Of a stretch of 64,000 bases of DNA, positions 1 to 8,944 are shown piece by piece (the stretch's first letter is position 1; the number at the start of each line of letters is the position of its first letter). This DNA comes from Novosphingobium sp. FKTRR1 (lineage in GTDB: Bacteria > Pseudomonadota > Alphaproteobacteria > Sphingomonadales > Sphingomonadaceae): assembly GCF_020404405.1 (NCBI RefSeq), contig NZ_JAIZDA010000017.1, positions 1 to 64,000 on the forward strand. The letters are read 5' to 3'. Below the pieces are notes generated by a model. It saw only the letters and a list, made by a program, of their open reading frames with translations. It had not been told where the DNA came from and did not search any database. A program made the position numbers and the translations under genes.

Positions 1-2
1 GA

Positions 3-95
3 TACCGTTCCGTCACCGGCACCGCACGCCTCTCTGGCCAGTCCGCACTCAGCGCAATCCGAGACCTCGTCGACGGACGCTTCGCGGTCGCTTGA
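3..95 (+). CDS. C-terminal end of an unidentified protein (cut by window edge)
   Basis: Only the last 30 codons are visible, ending in TGA at 93-95. The visible tail (ending GRFAVA) reads like a natural protein terminus, with GC-rich third positions. No family can be assigned from so little. Another plus-strand frame is also open through this stretch, so the frame is a judgement. It lies 46 bases before the cupredoxin-like gene and could be in the same transcript. Confidence 0.35.
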   Translation, partial: YRSVTGTARLSGQSALSAIRDLVDGRFAVA

Positions 96-141
96 TCGGC
101 CTCATTGCCAACCACCTGAGCAGTTACGTTTTATTGGGCTC

Positions 142-753
142 ATGAAGAATACCTCGGCCTATGCATCTGCGACAGGCGTAGTTGCTGCCGCCGTCCTTTC
201 CATTTCTGCAACCGATGCACAAAACGTGGCCGTGCAGGTGATCGATGCGCGTGGCTTGCCGGTACGCGATGCGGTGGTGGAGATCGCGCCTCCGGTCGGA
301 GATTCGCGCCCCCTCGCGTTTCCCTGGCGCAATGCAATGGCGCAGCGCGACCAGACTTTCGTTCCCGGCACCCTGATCGTTCCGCTTGGCAGCAATGTCG
401 CCTTCCCCAACCTCGATACGGTGCGCCACAGCATCTACAGCTTTTCGCGCCCCGCGCGCTTCAAGATCGACCTGTACAGCCGCGACCAGACCCGCTCCCA
501 ACGGTTCGCCATTGCCGGGACGGTCGTGCTGGGGTGCAATATCCATGACCAGATGCGCGGCTATATCCGCGTCGTGTCTACGCCTTATGCCGCCCGGACG
601 GACACCAACGGCTATGCGCACATCGCCGGGCTCGGGGCTGGCCGGTATGCGGTCACGGTGTGGCATCCGCGCATAAGGGCCAACGATGGCGAAGTGCGCC
701 AGACGCTCGCGCTCGGAGCGGCAGCGGCGCAAATTCGCGTGACGGCAAGTTGA
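142..753 (+). CDS. periplasmic cupredoxin-like protein (methylamine-utilisation-type)
   Basis: A 203-residue protein with an N-terminal signal peptide (about residues 1-26, ending ATDA). The body resembles a plastocyanin/azurin-type fold of the kind often annotated 'methylamine utilization protein'. A type-1 copper ligand set is visible: His96 (in TVRHS), then Cys132, His135 and Met138 in the CNIHDQM segment. The last ~60 residues resemble a carboxypeptidase-regulatory or Ig-like domain (TNGYAHIAGL). The role is presumably periplasmic copper binding or electron transfer, but the partner is unknown. It ends 1 base before the GTG start of the GGDEF/EAL gene, so the two are almost certainly co-transcribed. 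Confidence 0.75.
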   Translation: MKNTSAYASATGVVAAAVLSISATDAQNVAVQVIDARGLPVRDAVVEIAPPVGDSRPLAFPWRNAMAQRDQTFVPGTLIVPLGSNVAFPNLDTVRHSIYSFSRPARFKIDLYSRDQTRSQRFAIAGTVVLGCNIHDQMRGYIRVVSTPYAARTDTNGYAHIAGLGAGRYAVTVWHPRIRANDGEVRQTLALGAAAAQIRVTAS

Positions 754-754
754 C

Positions 755-3097
755 GTGATGACCGCACAATTCAGGCCGCTGCTCAAGCGGTTCGGGCGGT
801 TGCGCCAGCGACTGGAGGAATCGCTGCAGGCGCGCATCCTCTTCCTGTTCATCGGCCTGCTGTGCGCGATCATGGCGGTCTCGGTCATAGCTGCGGGCAC
901 GGGGATCGCCCAGTTCACACGCAATTCCGCTGCGCGTGACATGGCGGCCAATGCCCGCGTGTTCGATCAGGTGATCAAGCTGCGGACCCAGCATTTGCGC
1001 GAATCCGCTACGCTGGTCGCGCGCGATTTCGGCTTCCGCGAAGCGCTGGCGCTGGGCGATCAACCGACGATCGGGTCGGCGCTTGACAGCCTTGCCTCGC
1101 GCACCAGCGCCAGATCCGCTGCCGTGATCATGCTGGATGGATCGGTCATTGCCGATCCGGCGATGCCGCTGCCGCAAGGCAAGCTGGTGCTCCCCATGCT
1201 CGAAAAAGGGCGGATGGACGGCATCGTGCGGCTCGACGGGCGCTATGCGCTGGCCGTGGCCACCCCGGTCGAGATGCCCGATCTGGTCGGCTGGCTGCTG
1301 TTGTTCCAGCCGATGGACAAGGCCGAACTGGCATCGCTTGCCAGCCTGGCAGCCGTCCCGATCGAAGCGCGACTGATCGACCGCGCCGCACGGCCCGCTG
1401 CGCTCGCTTCGGCCCGATCCGGTCAGATCCTGCTGCTCGATACCCCCACCGGGCGGCAATTGACCCGCGTGTCAGACCTGCCGGGCCTTGAACAAGGGCT
1501 GGCGCCGCAATTGCTGCTGCGCCACTCGCTCGACAAGGCCATGGCCAGCTATCGTTCGTTGGAGTTCATCCTGATCGGGATCGCGTTGGCCGGGGCCGTA
1601 CTTGGGCTGTGGGTGGCCTTGCGGCTGTCGCGTTCCATCATCAGGCCACTGAACAGTCTGGTCGAGGCGACGCAACGCGTGGCGGCTGGCCATGTCACCA
1701 GCGTGCCGGTGTTCGGGCACGACGAGGTCGCGACGCTCGCATCCAGCTTCAACGCGATGGTCGAGGCGATCGACGATCGCGAGCGCAAGATCGTCCACAC
1801 CTCGCTCCACGACGGCCTGACCGGACTTCCCAACCGGTTGTTCATGATCGAAAAGCTCGATCGGGCGGTCGCCCGCCAGTCCGATCGCGCGCGCACGCTG
1901 CTGGCGTTCATCGACCTCGATGACTTCAAGGCGATCAACGATTCGCTGGGCCACCCGCTGGGTGACGCGCTGCTTTGCCATATCGGCAAGGAGATCCAAG
2001 CGATTTTCCCCGACGCGATGGTCGCGCGCTTCGGTGGCGACGAGTTCGGCATGTTCCTGTCAGGGCTGGATCAGAATGCCGATTGCCCGCGGATCGCCGC
2101 GCGCCTGCACGAGGCGCTCAACCGCGCGACGGTTCTCGATGGGCATGCGATCCCTGTTTCGGCCAGCTTCGGCATCGCGATCGGACCGGATGATGGCCAC
2201 GACAGCGAAACCTTGCTCAAGAACGCCGATCTGGCGCTGTATCGGGCCAAGACCGAGGGCAAGGGCACTTACACGTTCTTCGAGGCGTCGCTCGACGAAC
2301 TGGCCCGCCAGCGCCGCCAGATGGAAGTCGATCTGCATCAGGCGATCCGCGAAGGCGGCTTCGAGCTGTATTTCCAACCGCTCTACAGCCTGTCGGAAAA
2401 CCGCTGCAAGGGATTCGAGGCGTTGTTGCGCTGGAACCATCCGCAACGCGGCCGGGTCAGTCCGGTGCAATTCATTCCCCTTGCCGAGGAAACCGGGCTG
2501 ATCGTGCCGATCGGCGACTGGGTTATCCGCGAAGCCTGCCGGCAGGCCGCGCAATGGCCTGAGCAGGTTTCGGTGGCGGTCAACGTCTCACCCCGCCAGT
2601 TCGCCAACCCGGCCTTTGCCCAGACGGTGGTTCAGGCGCTGGCGGCGTCGGGCTTGCAGGCGACACGGCTCGAACTGGAAATCACCGAAAGCATATTCAT
2701 CGGCAATGTCGAACGCACGCTGGCTTCGCTGCATGCCTTGCGCTCGCTAGGTGTGCGTCTTGCGCTCGATGACTTCGGCACGGGCTATTCCTCGCTCAGC
2801 TATCTGCGCTCGTTCCCGTTCGACAAGCTCAAGATCGACCAGAGCTTCGTGCGCACGCTCGACGACGACCCGGCCGGGCAGGCGATCATCCGCGCGATCA
2901 CCACGCTGGCGCGCGCGCTGGGGATCGAAACGCTGGCCGAAGGGGTGGAAACCGACAGCCACATGCAGATCCTGCGGCTGGAAGGCTGCGATCTGATCCA
3001 GGGCTACCTCATCAGCCGTCCGGTCTCGGCCGGCGAGGTTGCGGCATTGATCGATGGCACAAGCCATCCGCATCTGGCCGCGCGCAACGCCGCTTGA
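755..3097 (+). CDS. membrane-bound GGDEF/EAL c-di-GMP signalling protein
   Basis: A 780-residue bifunctional diguanylate cyclase/phosphodiesterase. An N-terminal membrane helix (about 25-50) is followed by a periplasmic sensor region, a second helix (about 270-290) and a HAMP linker. The GGDEF domain has an intact GGDEF signature at about residue 427. The EAL domain has EALLRW at about 553, then EITES, DDFGTGYSSL, KIDQSFV and ETLAEGVET, all conserved, so phosphodiesterase activity is likely. The start is GTG 755 or the adjacent ATG 758. It is coupled to the upstream cupredoxin-like gene (1-base gap), suggesting that the periplasmic sensor responds to copper or redox state via that protein; this is inference. 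Confidence 0.9.
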   Translation: MMTAQFRPLLKRFGRLRQRLEESLQARILFLFIGLLCAIMAVSVIAAGTGIAQFTRNSAARDMAANARVFDQVIKLRTQHLRESATLVARDFGFREALALGDQPTIGSALDSLASRTSARSAAVIMLDGSVIADPAMPLPQGKLVLPMLEKGRMDGIVRLDGRYALAVATPVEMPDLVGWLLLFQPMDKAELASLASLAAVPIEARLIDRAARPAALASARSGQILLLDTPTGRQLTRVSDLPGLEQGLAPQLLLRHSLDKAMASYRSLEFILIGIALAGAVLGLWVALRLSRSIIRPLNSLVEATQRVAAGHVTSVPVFGHDEVATLASSFNAMVEAIDDRERKIVHTSLHDGLTGLPNRLFMIEKLDRAVARQSDRARTLLAFIDLDDFKAINDSLGHPLGDALLCHIGKEIQAIFPDAMVARFGGDEFGMFLSGLDQNADCPRIAARLHEALNRATVLDGHAIPVSASFGIAIGPDDGHDSETLLKNADLALYRAKTEGKGTYTFFEASLDELARQRRQMEVDLHQAIREGGFELYFQPLYSLSENRCKGFEALLRWNHPQRGRVSPVQFIPLAEETGLIVPIGDWVIREACRQAAQWPEQVSVAVNVSPRQFANPAFAQTVVQALAASGLQATRLELEITESIFIGNVERTLASLHALRSLGVRLALDDFGTGYSSLSYLRSFPFDKLKIDQSFVRTLDDDPAGQAIIRAITTLARALGIETLAEGVETDSHMQILRLEGCDLIQGYLISRPVSAGEVAALIDGTSHPHLAARNAA

Positions 3098-3111
3098 GGT
3101 CTGGGCCTTCA

Positions 3112-3828
3112 TCAGTCCTGCTCTAACCGCCAGTCGATCGGCGCTTGTCCGTGCGCTTGCAGAAAGGCGTTGGTCTGACTGAAAGGGCGGCTTCCGAAAA
3201 AGCCGGTGCGGGCCGACAGCGGGCTGGGATGGGGCGCGCGCAGCACCAGCAGCGGGCTGCCGATGGCTTGCTCCGCCGCGGCCAGCGCCGGGATGCGGGC
3301 GGCCTTTTTCTGGGCATGGGCGCCCCACAGCACGAACACGCATGGCTGCGGCCGCGCGGCGACGGCAGACAGGACGGCATCGGTGAATTCCTCCCAGCCG
3401 CGCCCCTGATGCGAACCGGCCTTGCCTGCCTCTACCGTCAGCATGGTGTTGAGCAGCAGCACGCCTTGATGCGCCCAGCCTTCTAGGTGGCCATGCGCCG
3501 GGCGCGGCAGGCCAAGATCGCTGGCCAGTTCCTTGGCGATGTTGACCAGGCTGGGCGGTGGCTTGACGCCGTTCGGCACGGAAAAGGCGAGGCCATGCGC
3601 TTGCCCCGCGCCGTGATAGGGATCCTGCCCCAGAATCACCACCTTGACCGCATCGAGCGGGGTCAGTTCAAGCGCGGCCAGCCGCATGTCACGCGGAGGG
3701 AAGATGGCTTTGCCCGCCGCTTCCTCGGCCGCAAGGAGCGCATTCAGCGCTTGCAGGGCAGGGCTGGCAAGGACGGGCGATAGCGCAGCCGCCCATGAAG
3801 GTGGCAACGGACGTGTGGAGATGTTCAT
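3112..3828 (-). CDS. ung: uracil-DNA glycosylase (family 1)
   Basis: A 238-residue protein that excises uracil from DNA in base-excision repair. The water-activating loop GQDPYHG is present (Asp69), followed by the uracil-binding NTMLTVE segment and the DNA-intercalation loop HPSPLS. Length matches family 1. The frame stays open upstream, but homology begins at the ATG at 3828 (MNISTRP), and the upstream extension would overlap the divergent RNase D gene. It ends 14 bases from the convergent GGDEF/EAL gene. Confidence 0.93.
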   Translation of the reverse strand: MNISTRPLPPSWAAALSPVLASPALQALNALLAAEEAAGKAIFPPRDMRLAALELTPLDAVKVVILGQDPYHGAGQAHGLAFSVPNGVKPPPSLVNIAKELASDLGLPRPAHGHLEGWAHQGVLLLNTMLTVEAGKAGSHQGRGWEEFTDAVLSAVAARPQPCVFVLWGAHAQKKAARIPALAAAEQAIGSPLLVLRAPHPSPLSARTGFFGSRPFSQTNAFLQAHGQAPIDWRLEQD

Positions 3829-3931
3829 CGCGCTCAGCGTAGCGCGGGCGATGGCCATGCGGCAACGCCTTGGCGTGGGATGCGCCCTTGTGTGCTTGCG
3901 GTGCGGCGTCCGAGCGCCTAAGCATCCGCCA

Positions 3932-4549
3932 ATGGCCGTATACTTGCACGAAGAAGATCTGCCCGAAGGCGCGTTGGCGCCGGGCGTTGTTGCCGTCGAC
4001 ACCGAGACGATGGGTCTGATCACCACGCGTGACCGCCTGTGCCTTGTCCAGATTTCGGATGGCAGGGGTGATGAACACCTTGTCCGGTTCGGCATCGGCA
4101 GTCGGTTCGATGCGCCGAACCTGAAGGCCGTGCTGGCGGATCCTTCGCGGATCAAGCTGTTCCACTTCGCCAGGTTCGATCTGGCCGCGATCCACCACTA
4201 CCTTGGCGTGATGGCGACCCCGGTCTTCTGCACCAAGATTGCCAGCAAGCTGGTGCGCACTTACACCGACCGCCACGGGCTCAAGGATCTGGTGCGCGAG
4301 CTGACCGGCAAGGAAATCTCCAAGCAGCAGCAATCCAGCGACTGGGGCGGGGCGGTTCTGAGCGATGCGCAGCTCGAATATGCCGCCTCCGACGTGCGTT
4401 ATCTGCATGCCTGCCACACGGTGCTGGTCGAGCGGCTGGCGCGCGAAGGACGCACGGCCACGGCTCAGGCCTGTTTTGACTTCCTGCCGACCCGGGCGCT
4501 GCTGGATATTGCCGGCTGGGCCGACCGGGACATCTTCAGCCACGAATGA
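3932..4549 (+). CDS. ribonuclease D-like 3'-5' exonuclease
   Basis: A 205-residue protein consisting of the DEDDy exonuclease domain only, without the HRDC domains of full RNase D. All catalytic positions are visible: Asp23 and Glu25 in VDTETMG, Asp83 in FARFDL, and Tyr150/Asp154 in YAASDVRYL. This short form is common in alphaproteobacteria and is annotated 'ribonuclease D' or Rnd-like; substrates are probably tRNA precursors or other structured RNA. The start ATG 3932 is chosen because the family begins there. It lies upstream of lptC with a 16-base gap, so it probably leads the rnd-lptC-lptA operon. Confidence 0.88.
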   Translation: MAVYLHEEDLPEGALAPGVVAVDTETMGLITTRDRLCLVQISDGRGDEHLVRFGIGSRFDAPNLKAVLADPSRIKLFHFARFDLAAIHHYLGVMATPVFCTKIASKLVRTYTDRHGLKDLVRELTGKEISKQQQSSDWGGAVLSDAQLEYAASDVRYLHACHTVLVERLAREGRTATAQACFDFLPTRALLDIAGWADRDIFSHE

Positions 4550-4565
4550 GCATGGGGCTTCGGCG

Positions 4566-5219
4566 ATGACCAACCGCGCCGATGCCATGCGCACCCGTCG
4601 CCACCTGCTGGCGGCACCCGGCGGTTCGCACGACCGCATGGTGCGGATCCTTTCGGTCGGCCTGCCAGGGCTGGTCGGGGCACTGCTGGCGGTGATGGTG
4701 CTGACCCCGCTCAGCCCGCGCGGCGAAATCAGTTTCCTGCTCGATCGCAACAAAGTGGCGGTGCTGCAGGATCGCTTGCGGGTATCGAGCGCGATGTACC
4801 GCGGACAGGATGGCAAGGGCCGAGCCTTTTCGGTCAGCGCAGGCAGCGCGGTGCAACACTCCGCGCACGAAAGCCTGGTGCAGATGCGGGAAGTCACTGC
4901 GCGGATGATGCTCGATGATGGCCCGGCGATCCTCGCTGCCGATGCGGGTGCCTATGACTTTGACCGGCAGACCATCGATGTGCCCGGCCCGGTCGATTTC
5001 CAGAGCGCCGATGGCTATCGCATGGTCACGACGGGTGCCGATATCGACCTCAATACCCGCCGCATGGTCAGCAAGGGCCGAGTGGAGGGCCGCATTCCCG
5101 CTGGCACTTTCTCGGCCGACAGGATAGTTGCCGACCTCGACAACCGCACCGTATCGCTCGATGGGCGGGCACGACTGCGGATGGAGCCAGGCAAGCTCAG
5201 GATGCCAGGAAAGCCGTGA
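4566..5219 (+). CDS. lptC: LPS export ABC transporter periplasmic protein LptC
   Basis: A 217-residue bitopic inner-membrane protein. A single helix (about residues 22-45) is followed by a periplasmic beta-jellyroll with the LptC pattern (SSAMYRGQD, REVTARM, YDFDRQTIDV, FSADRIVADL). It bridges LptB2FG to LptA in LPS transport. The start ATG 4566 lies 16 bases after RNase D. The stop overlaps the lptA ATG by one base (TGATG), indicating translational coupling. Sequence identity to E. coli LptC would be low; the call rests on topology, context and the repeated strand pattern. Confidence 0.87.
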   Translation: MTNRADAMRTRRHLLAAPGGSHDRMVRILSVGLPGLVGALLAVMVLTPLSPRGEISFLLDRNKVAVLQDRLRVSSAMYRGQDGKGRAFSVSAGSAVQHSAHESLVQMREVTARMMLDDGPAILAADAGAYDFDRQTIDVPGPVDFQSADGYRMVTTGADIDLNTRRMVSKGRVEGRIPAGTFSADRIVADLDNRTVSLDGRARLRMEPGKLRMPGKP

Positions 5220-5809
5220 TGACACCCCAAAGCGCCCCCGCACTGCTCGACAAAACAAGCCTGCAGCGCGCGTTGCGCAATGCCGCGCTGGGCTTTGCCA
5301 TATCGGCCGCCGTCATCGCCGGGGCGCAGCAGCTTGGCGCGCAGGCGATTGGTGCCCACAATTCGGATGCGCCGGTGAACTTCGGTGCTGACCACATCGA
5401 ACTGCAGGACAAGCAGAAGCGTGTGGTTCTGACGGGCAATGTCGACATCGTGCAGGACGAACTGCATCTGACCGCCGCACGCACCACGCTGGCCTATACC
5501 GATGCTGCCAAGCTGACGCTCAACCGCATCGATGCGGCTGGCGGCGTGGTCGTGACGCGGGCCAACGAACGCGCCAGCGGCGATGTGGCGGTCTATGACT
5601 TCGACCGGCGGATCATCACCATGGCCGGCAACGTTGCGCTTCGTCGGGGCAAGGACACGCTCAACGGCGGGCGGCTGGTGATCGATCTGACCACCGGTCA
5701 ATCCAGTGTGGATGGGCGCAGCGGTGGCGGTTCGGCGGCAGGCGGTGTTTCGTCGACGGCGAGCGGACGCGTCACCGGCACGTTCAGCGTTCCCAAAAAG
5801 ACCAACTGA
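5219..5809 (+). CDS. lptA: LPS transport periplasmic protein LptA (OstA-like)
   Basis: A 196-residue protein with an N-terminal hydrophobic export segment (about 23-45) and an OstA/LptA beta-jellyroll domain (APVNFGADHIELQDKQ, VVLTGNVDIVQ, RIITMAGNVALRRG). LptA oligomers form the periplasmic bridge carrying LPS from LptC to LptD. A GTG at 5216 is an alternative start, but the ATG 5219 overlapping the lptC stop is preferred. It converges with lptG, with a 49-base gap that holds only a weak hairpin without a T-tract. Confidence 0.88.
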   Translation: MTPQSAPALLDKTSLQRALRNAALGFAISAAVIAGAQQLGAQAIGAHNSDAPVNFGADHIELQDKQKRVVLTGNVDIVQDELHLTAARTTLAYTDAAKLTLNRIDAAGGVVVTRANERASGDVAVYDFDRRIITMAGNVALRRGKDTLNGGRLVIDLTTGQSSVDGRSGGGSAAGGVSSTASGRVTGTFSVPKKTN

Positions 5810-5858
5810 GGCAGCAGAAGGGCCTGAAAGTGCTCTAAACGGCAGACCTGCCGGGGCT

Positions 5859-6959
5859 CTATTCCTCGGTACGGATGAGCACCATCTCGCCGATCAGCAG
5901 GAACAGCGCGAAGGGCGCCCATGCGGCAAGGAACGGTGGGTAGCCGCCAAAGTTGCCCATCGCCAGCGCCGCATTGTCGACGACGAAATAGGCAAATCCC
6001 AGCGCCATGCCGATCACCGCGCGGACGAACAATTTGCCCGACCGGGCAAGGCCGAAGGCGGCAACCGCTCCCAGCAGCGGCATCAGCACCGCCGACAGCG
6101 GGCCGGACAGCTTGTGCCACCATTTGCCATCGAGCTCGCTGGTGCGGAAACCGGCGGCTTGGATCGCCGCGATCGAGTTCGACAGTTGCGGCAACGATTC
6201 GGCATCGGCATCGGTCTTGCGAATGATGACTTGCGTGGGGTCGACACCCGGCGCGAACGTGCGTGGCCCATCGAGCGGGGTTCGGCGTGTGCTCTGCACA
6301 TCGAAGCTGACGGGGCGATCGAACCGCCAGCCGGGGCGGGCGAACGTGGCGCCGGGCGCACGGACGATCTCGGTCACCATGCCGGTGGGATCGCGTCGGT
6401 ACCAACTGACGTCGGTCATCCGCATCGCAGCGCCGCTGCCGGTTATGGTGTGGGCAAACAGGATGTTCTGGCCATCCTGCAGCCACACGTTGGCCTTGAC
6501 GTTGCCATCTGTTGGAACCGGACCATAGTCGGCGGCCTGCCACGCTTTCAACGTGGCGGTAGAGCGCACGACTACGCGTTCGTTGAAGGCAAAGGTGCAC
6601 GCGCTGGTGATGGCCGCGACAAGGAACAGCGGGGCAAGCACCTGATGCGCCGAAAGCCCGCCGGCTTTCATCGCGATGACTTCGCTGTTCTGGTTGAGCT
6701 GCATCAGCGTTATGATGGTTGCCAGCAACACCGAGTAGGGCAGAAAACGGCTGATCAACTGCGGTATCCGCAGCATCACGTAAGTCCACAACTGGGCCTG
6801 CCCGTTGCCCGGCGCGGCCAGAATGTGGCCGCTCTCGCTCAACAGGTCGAGCATCTGCAGGATCAGCACCAGCATCAGCATGACCGCGACAATCCGCACC
6901 GCGAACATCCGGCCGATGTATTGCGTCATCGTACGCGACGGGAACCACTCAGCCAGCAT
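5859..6959 (-). CDS. lptG: LPS export ABC transporter permease LptG
   Basis: A 366-residue YjgP/YjgQ-family permease. The family layout is visible: a cluster of transmembrane helices at the N-terminus (starting TQYIGRMFAVRI), a large periplasmic beta-jellyroll in the middle, and helices at the C-terminus. With LptF it forms the membrane part of the LptB2FG exporter. The ATG 6959 overlaps the lptF stop by 11 bases; a second in-frame ATG 30 bases further in would begin at MTQYIG and is an alternative start. lptB is not in this window. Confidence 0.9.
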   Translation of the reverse strand: MLAEWFPSRTMTQYIGRMFAVRIVAVMLMLVLILQMLDLLSESGHILAAPGNGQAQLWTYVMLRIPQLISRFLPYSVLLATIITLMQLNQNSEVIAMKAGGLSAHQVLAPLFLVAAITSACTFAFNERVVVRSTATLKAWQAADYGPVPTDGNVKANVWLQDGQNILFAHTITGSGAAMRMTDVSWYRRDPTGMVTEIVRAPGATFARPGWRFDRPVSFDVQSTRRTPLDGPRTFAPGVDPTQVIIRKTDADAESLPQLSNSIAAIQAAGFRTSELDGKWWHKLSGPLSAVLMPLLGAVAAFGLARSGKLFVRAVIGMALGFAYFVVDNAALAMGNFGGYPPFLAAWAPFALFLLIGEMVLIRTEE

Positions 6960-8211
6960 GGGCAGCCTCGTCGCTCGGCAAAGGCGCGGCAGTCTCGGCC
7001 GGGGTCAGCCCGTGCTTGTTCTGGCGTCGTTTGAACAGGCGCACGATCAGCCCCGCACCCTTGGCAAACATCGTTTCCAGCCCACCGATTGGTTGGCCGC
7101 CGGGCACATAGGCCAGACGCCAATACATCCACACGATGATCGCGGCAAAGATGGTGAACGGGCCCCACAGCGCCAGCGTCGGATCGACGCGGCCAAGGCT
7201 CGACACGTCCTGCCCGTATTCGTTGACCTTGTGATAGGCCACAACCATCACGATCGACACGAACACGCCCAGCGCCGAGGATGAGCGCTTTGGCGGCACC
7301 GCCAGCGACACCGCCAGCAATGGCAGCAGAAACATCATCGCCACTTCGGCAAGCCGATAGTTGAGACTGGCGAGGCTCTGGTAGCGCATTTGCGGGGTCG
7401 AATTGGCGCTCCAGCCGATGCGCAGCAGTTCGGGCAGGAAGTATTCGCGTTCCTTGTCGCCGCGCCTGCGGAACTGCTCGATCTTGGGCAGATCGATCGG
7501 CAGATCGTGGCTGGCGAAAGTCAGCACACGCGGGTTGTTGAGCCGCGGCCCGTCCTGCACGATCTGGCCGTCGGTCAACCGCAGGATCACCGTGTCGGGA
7601 TTTTCGCGGTTGGCGAAGAATTGGCCCTCACGCGCCGAGATCACCAGAACCTCGCCGGTCGACATCGCGATCCGGGCGAAGATCCCTTGCAAGGAACGGC
7701 CTTCGTCGCGGCTGGAATCGACGCGCAGTGCGGTGCGATCCTGCAGCGAGTTGAACTCGCCGACCTTGATCGACGCACCCAGCGCGCCCGATTGGAGTTC
7801 GAATTGCAACTGCTCGTAATAGTATCGCGAAAGCGGCTGGACATAGCTGACGATCAGCAGGTTCAGCGCGGCCAGAACCAGCGCGAACAAGTAGGGCACG
7901 CGCAGCATCCGGGTGTAGGACAGGCCGACCGCGCGCATCACGTCGAGCTCGGACGACATCGCAAGCTTGCGGAAGGCGAACAAGATGCCCAGCATCAGCC
8001 CGAGCGGGATCGCCAGACTGGCATATTCGGGCAGCAGGTTGGCGAGCATCTTGAAGACGATGCCTACCGGCCCGCCTTGCGTCGCCACGAAGTCGAACAG
8101 TTTGAGCATCTTGTCGAGCACGAGCAGCGATGCGGCAATCACGAAAACCGCCAGCATGGGCACAAGGACCAGCCGGGCGATGTATTTGTCCGTGGCAGTG
8201 AGAAATTTCAC
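6949..8211 (-). CDS. lptF: LPS export ABC transporter permease LptF
   Basis: A 420-residue YjgP/YjgQ-family permease beginning KFLTATDKYIARL after a GTG start. It has N-terminal helices, a central periplasmic jellyroll (about 120-270) and C-terminal helices (LLPLLAVSLAVPPKRSS). It partners LptG, whose gene it overlaps downstream. The window therefore encodes LptA, C, F and G in two convergent operons. The C-terminal tail is charged and cytoplasmic. Confidence 0.9.
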   Translation of the reverse strand: MKFLTATDKYIARLVLVPMLAVFVIAASLLVLDKMLKLFDFVATQGGPVGIVFKMLANLLPEYASLAIPLGLMLGILFAFRKLAMSSELDVMRAVGLSYTRMLRVPYLFALVLAALNLLIVSYVQPLSRYYYEQLQFELQSGALGASIKVGEFNSLQDRTALRVDSSRDEGRSLQGIFARIAMSTGEVLVISAREGQFFANRENPDTVILRLTDGQIVQDGPRLNNPRVLTFASHDLPIDLPKIEQFRRRGDKEREYFLPELLRIGWSANSTPQMRYQSLASLNYRLAEVAMMFLLPLLAVSLAVPPKRSSSALGVFVSIVMVVAYHKVNEYGQDVSSLGRVDPTLALWGPFTIFAAIIVWMYWRLAYVPGGQPIGGLETMFAKGAGLIVRLFKRRQNKHGLTPAETAAPLPSDEAAHAG

Positions 8212-8365
8212 AGGCTGCTGATCGTGGCGCTTGTCACAAGAGAAGTCCGGGGCCTAGCCGGGTTCCGCAGTGTGCGGAAGCCGAAAAACGTTGAGCCGAA
8301 CAATGTACGGCAGTCGAGCGCAAGTGAGAGCTGGTCTGTTCCGAAGGTGCAGGCCGACAGCGCGA

Positions 8366-8797
8366 TCAGGCCTTTTCCAACGTGCACTGCAACGGGTGCT
8401 GGTTCTGCTTGGCGAAATCCATCACCTGGTTGACCTTCGTCTCGGCGATTTCATACGGGAAAATACCGCAGACGCCGACGCCCTTCTGGTGAACGTGAAG
8501 CATCACCCGCGTCGCCTGTTCCAGATCCATGTGGAAGAACCGCTTGAGCACCATCACCACGAATTCCATCGGGGTGTAATCGTCGTTCAGCAGCAAAACC
8601 TTGAACATGCTGGGTTTTTTGGGGCGAGTGCGGGTCTTGGTGGCAATGCCGACCGAGTCGTCCTCGCCCGGACCGCGCTCGCCATCATCGTTGCCAGCGC
8701 CGCGAACGGAATGCTGCGCGCCCGCTGCACGGACTGAAAGGGGTCGCGACTCGTCCGCCAGGGGACCGGAAGTGAGGGCACAAAGTTGCATGGTCAT
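8366..8797 (-). CDS. clpS: ATP-dependent Clp protease adaptor ClpS
   Basis: About 143 residues. The C-terminal ~95 residues are a clear ClpS core ([15 protein letters not shown], then [13 protein letters not shown], then EIAETKVNQ). ClpS delivers N-degron substrates to ClpAP. The conserved DDYTP and the adjacent hydrophobic pocket residues are intact. The start is uncertain: ATG 8797 and ATG 8791 both fit, and the frame stays open further upstream to 8875. The ~50 residues before the core are acidic, low-complexity and typical of alphaproteobacterial ClpS. clpA is not adjacent. Confidence 0.9.
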   Translation of the reverse strand: MTMQLCALTSGPLADESRPLSVRAAGAQHSVRGAGNDDGERGPGEDDSVGIATKTRTRPKKPSMFKVLLLNDDYTPMEFVVMVLKRFFHMDLEQATRVMLHVHQKGVGVCGIFPYEIAETKVNQVMDFAKQNQHPLQCTLEKA

Positions 8798-8867
8798 GGA
8801 AATATCGCATCGCCGGCCCCCATGTTCAAGGGGGCGTGCGGGCAGTGTGTGGCAATACCGGTTGCCG

Positions 8868-8906
8868 AAACGCAAACGAGCCGAACGGGGTATCCCGTCC
8901 GGCTCG
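8868..8906 (-). terminator. Rho-independent terminator downstream of the phasin gene
   Basis: A stem CGAGCCG-A-ACGGG (8877-8889) pairs with CCCGT-C-CGGCTCG (8894-8906), with one A/C mismatch and a 4-base loop. Reading on the minus strand the stem is followed by TTTGCGTTTC. It lies 38 bases after the phasin stop and separates the phasin transcript from clpS. Confidence 0.75.
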
Positions 8907-8944
8907 CGTGATCCTGTCGCGGTGGCCGCGTACGGCCGGTCCGA

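Noticed and set aside
5838..5856. Terminator between lptA and lptG
   Set aside because: The hairpin (CGGCA-GACC-TGCCG) is short and there is no T-tract on either strand.
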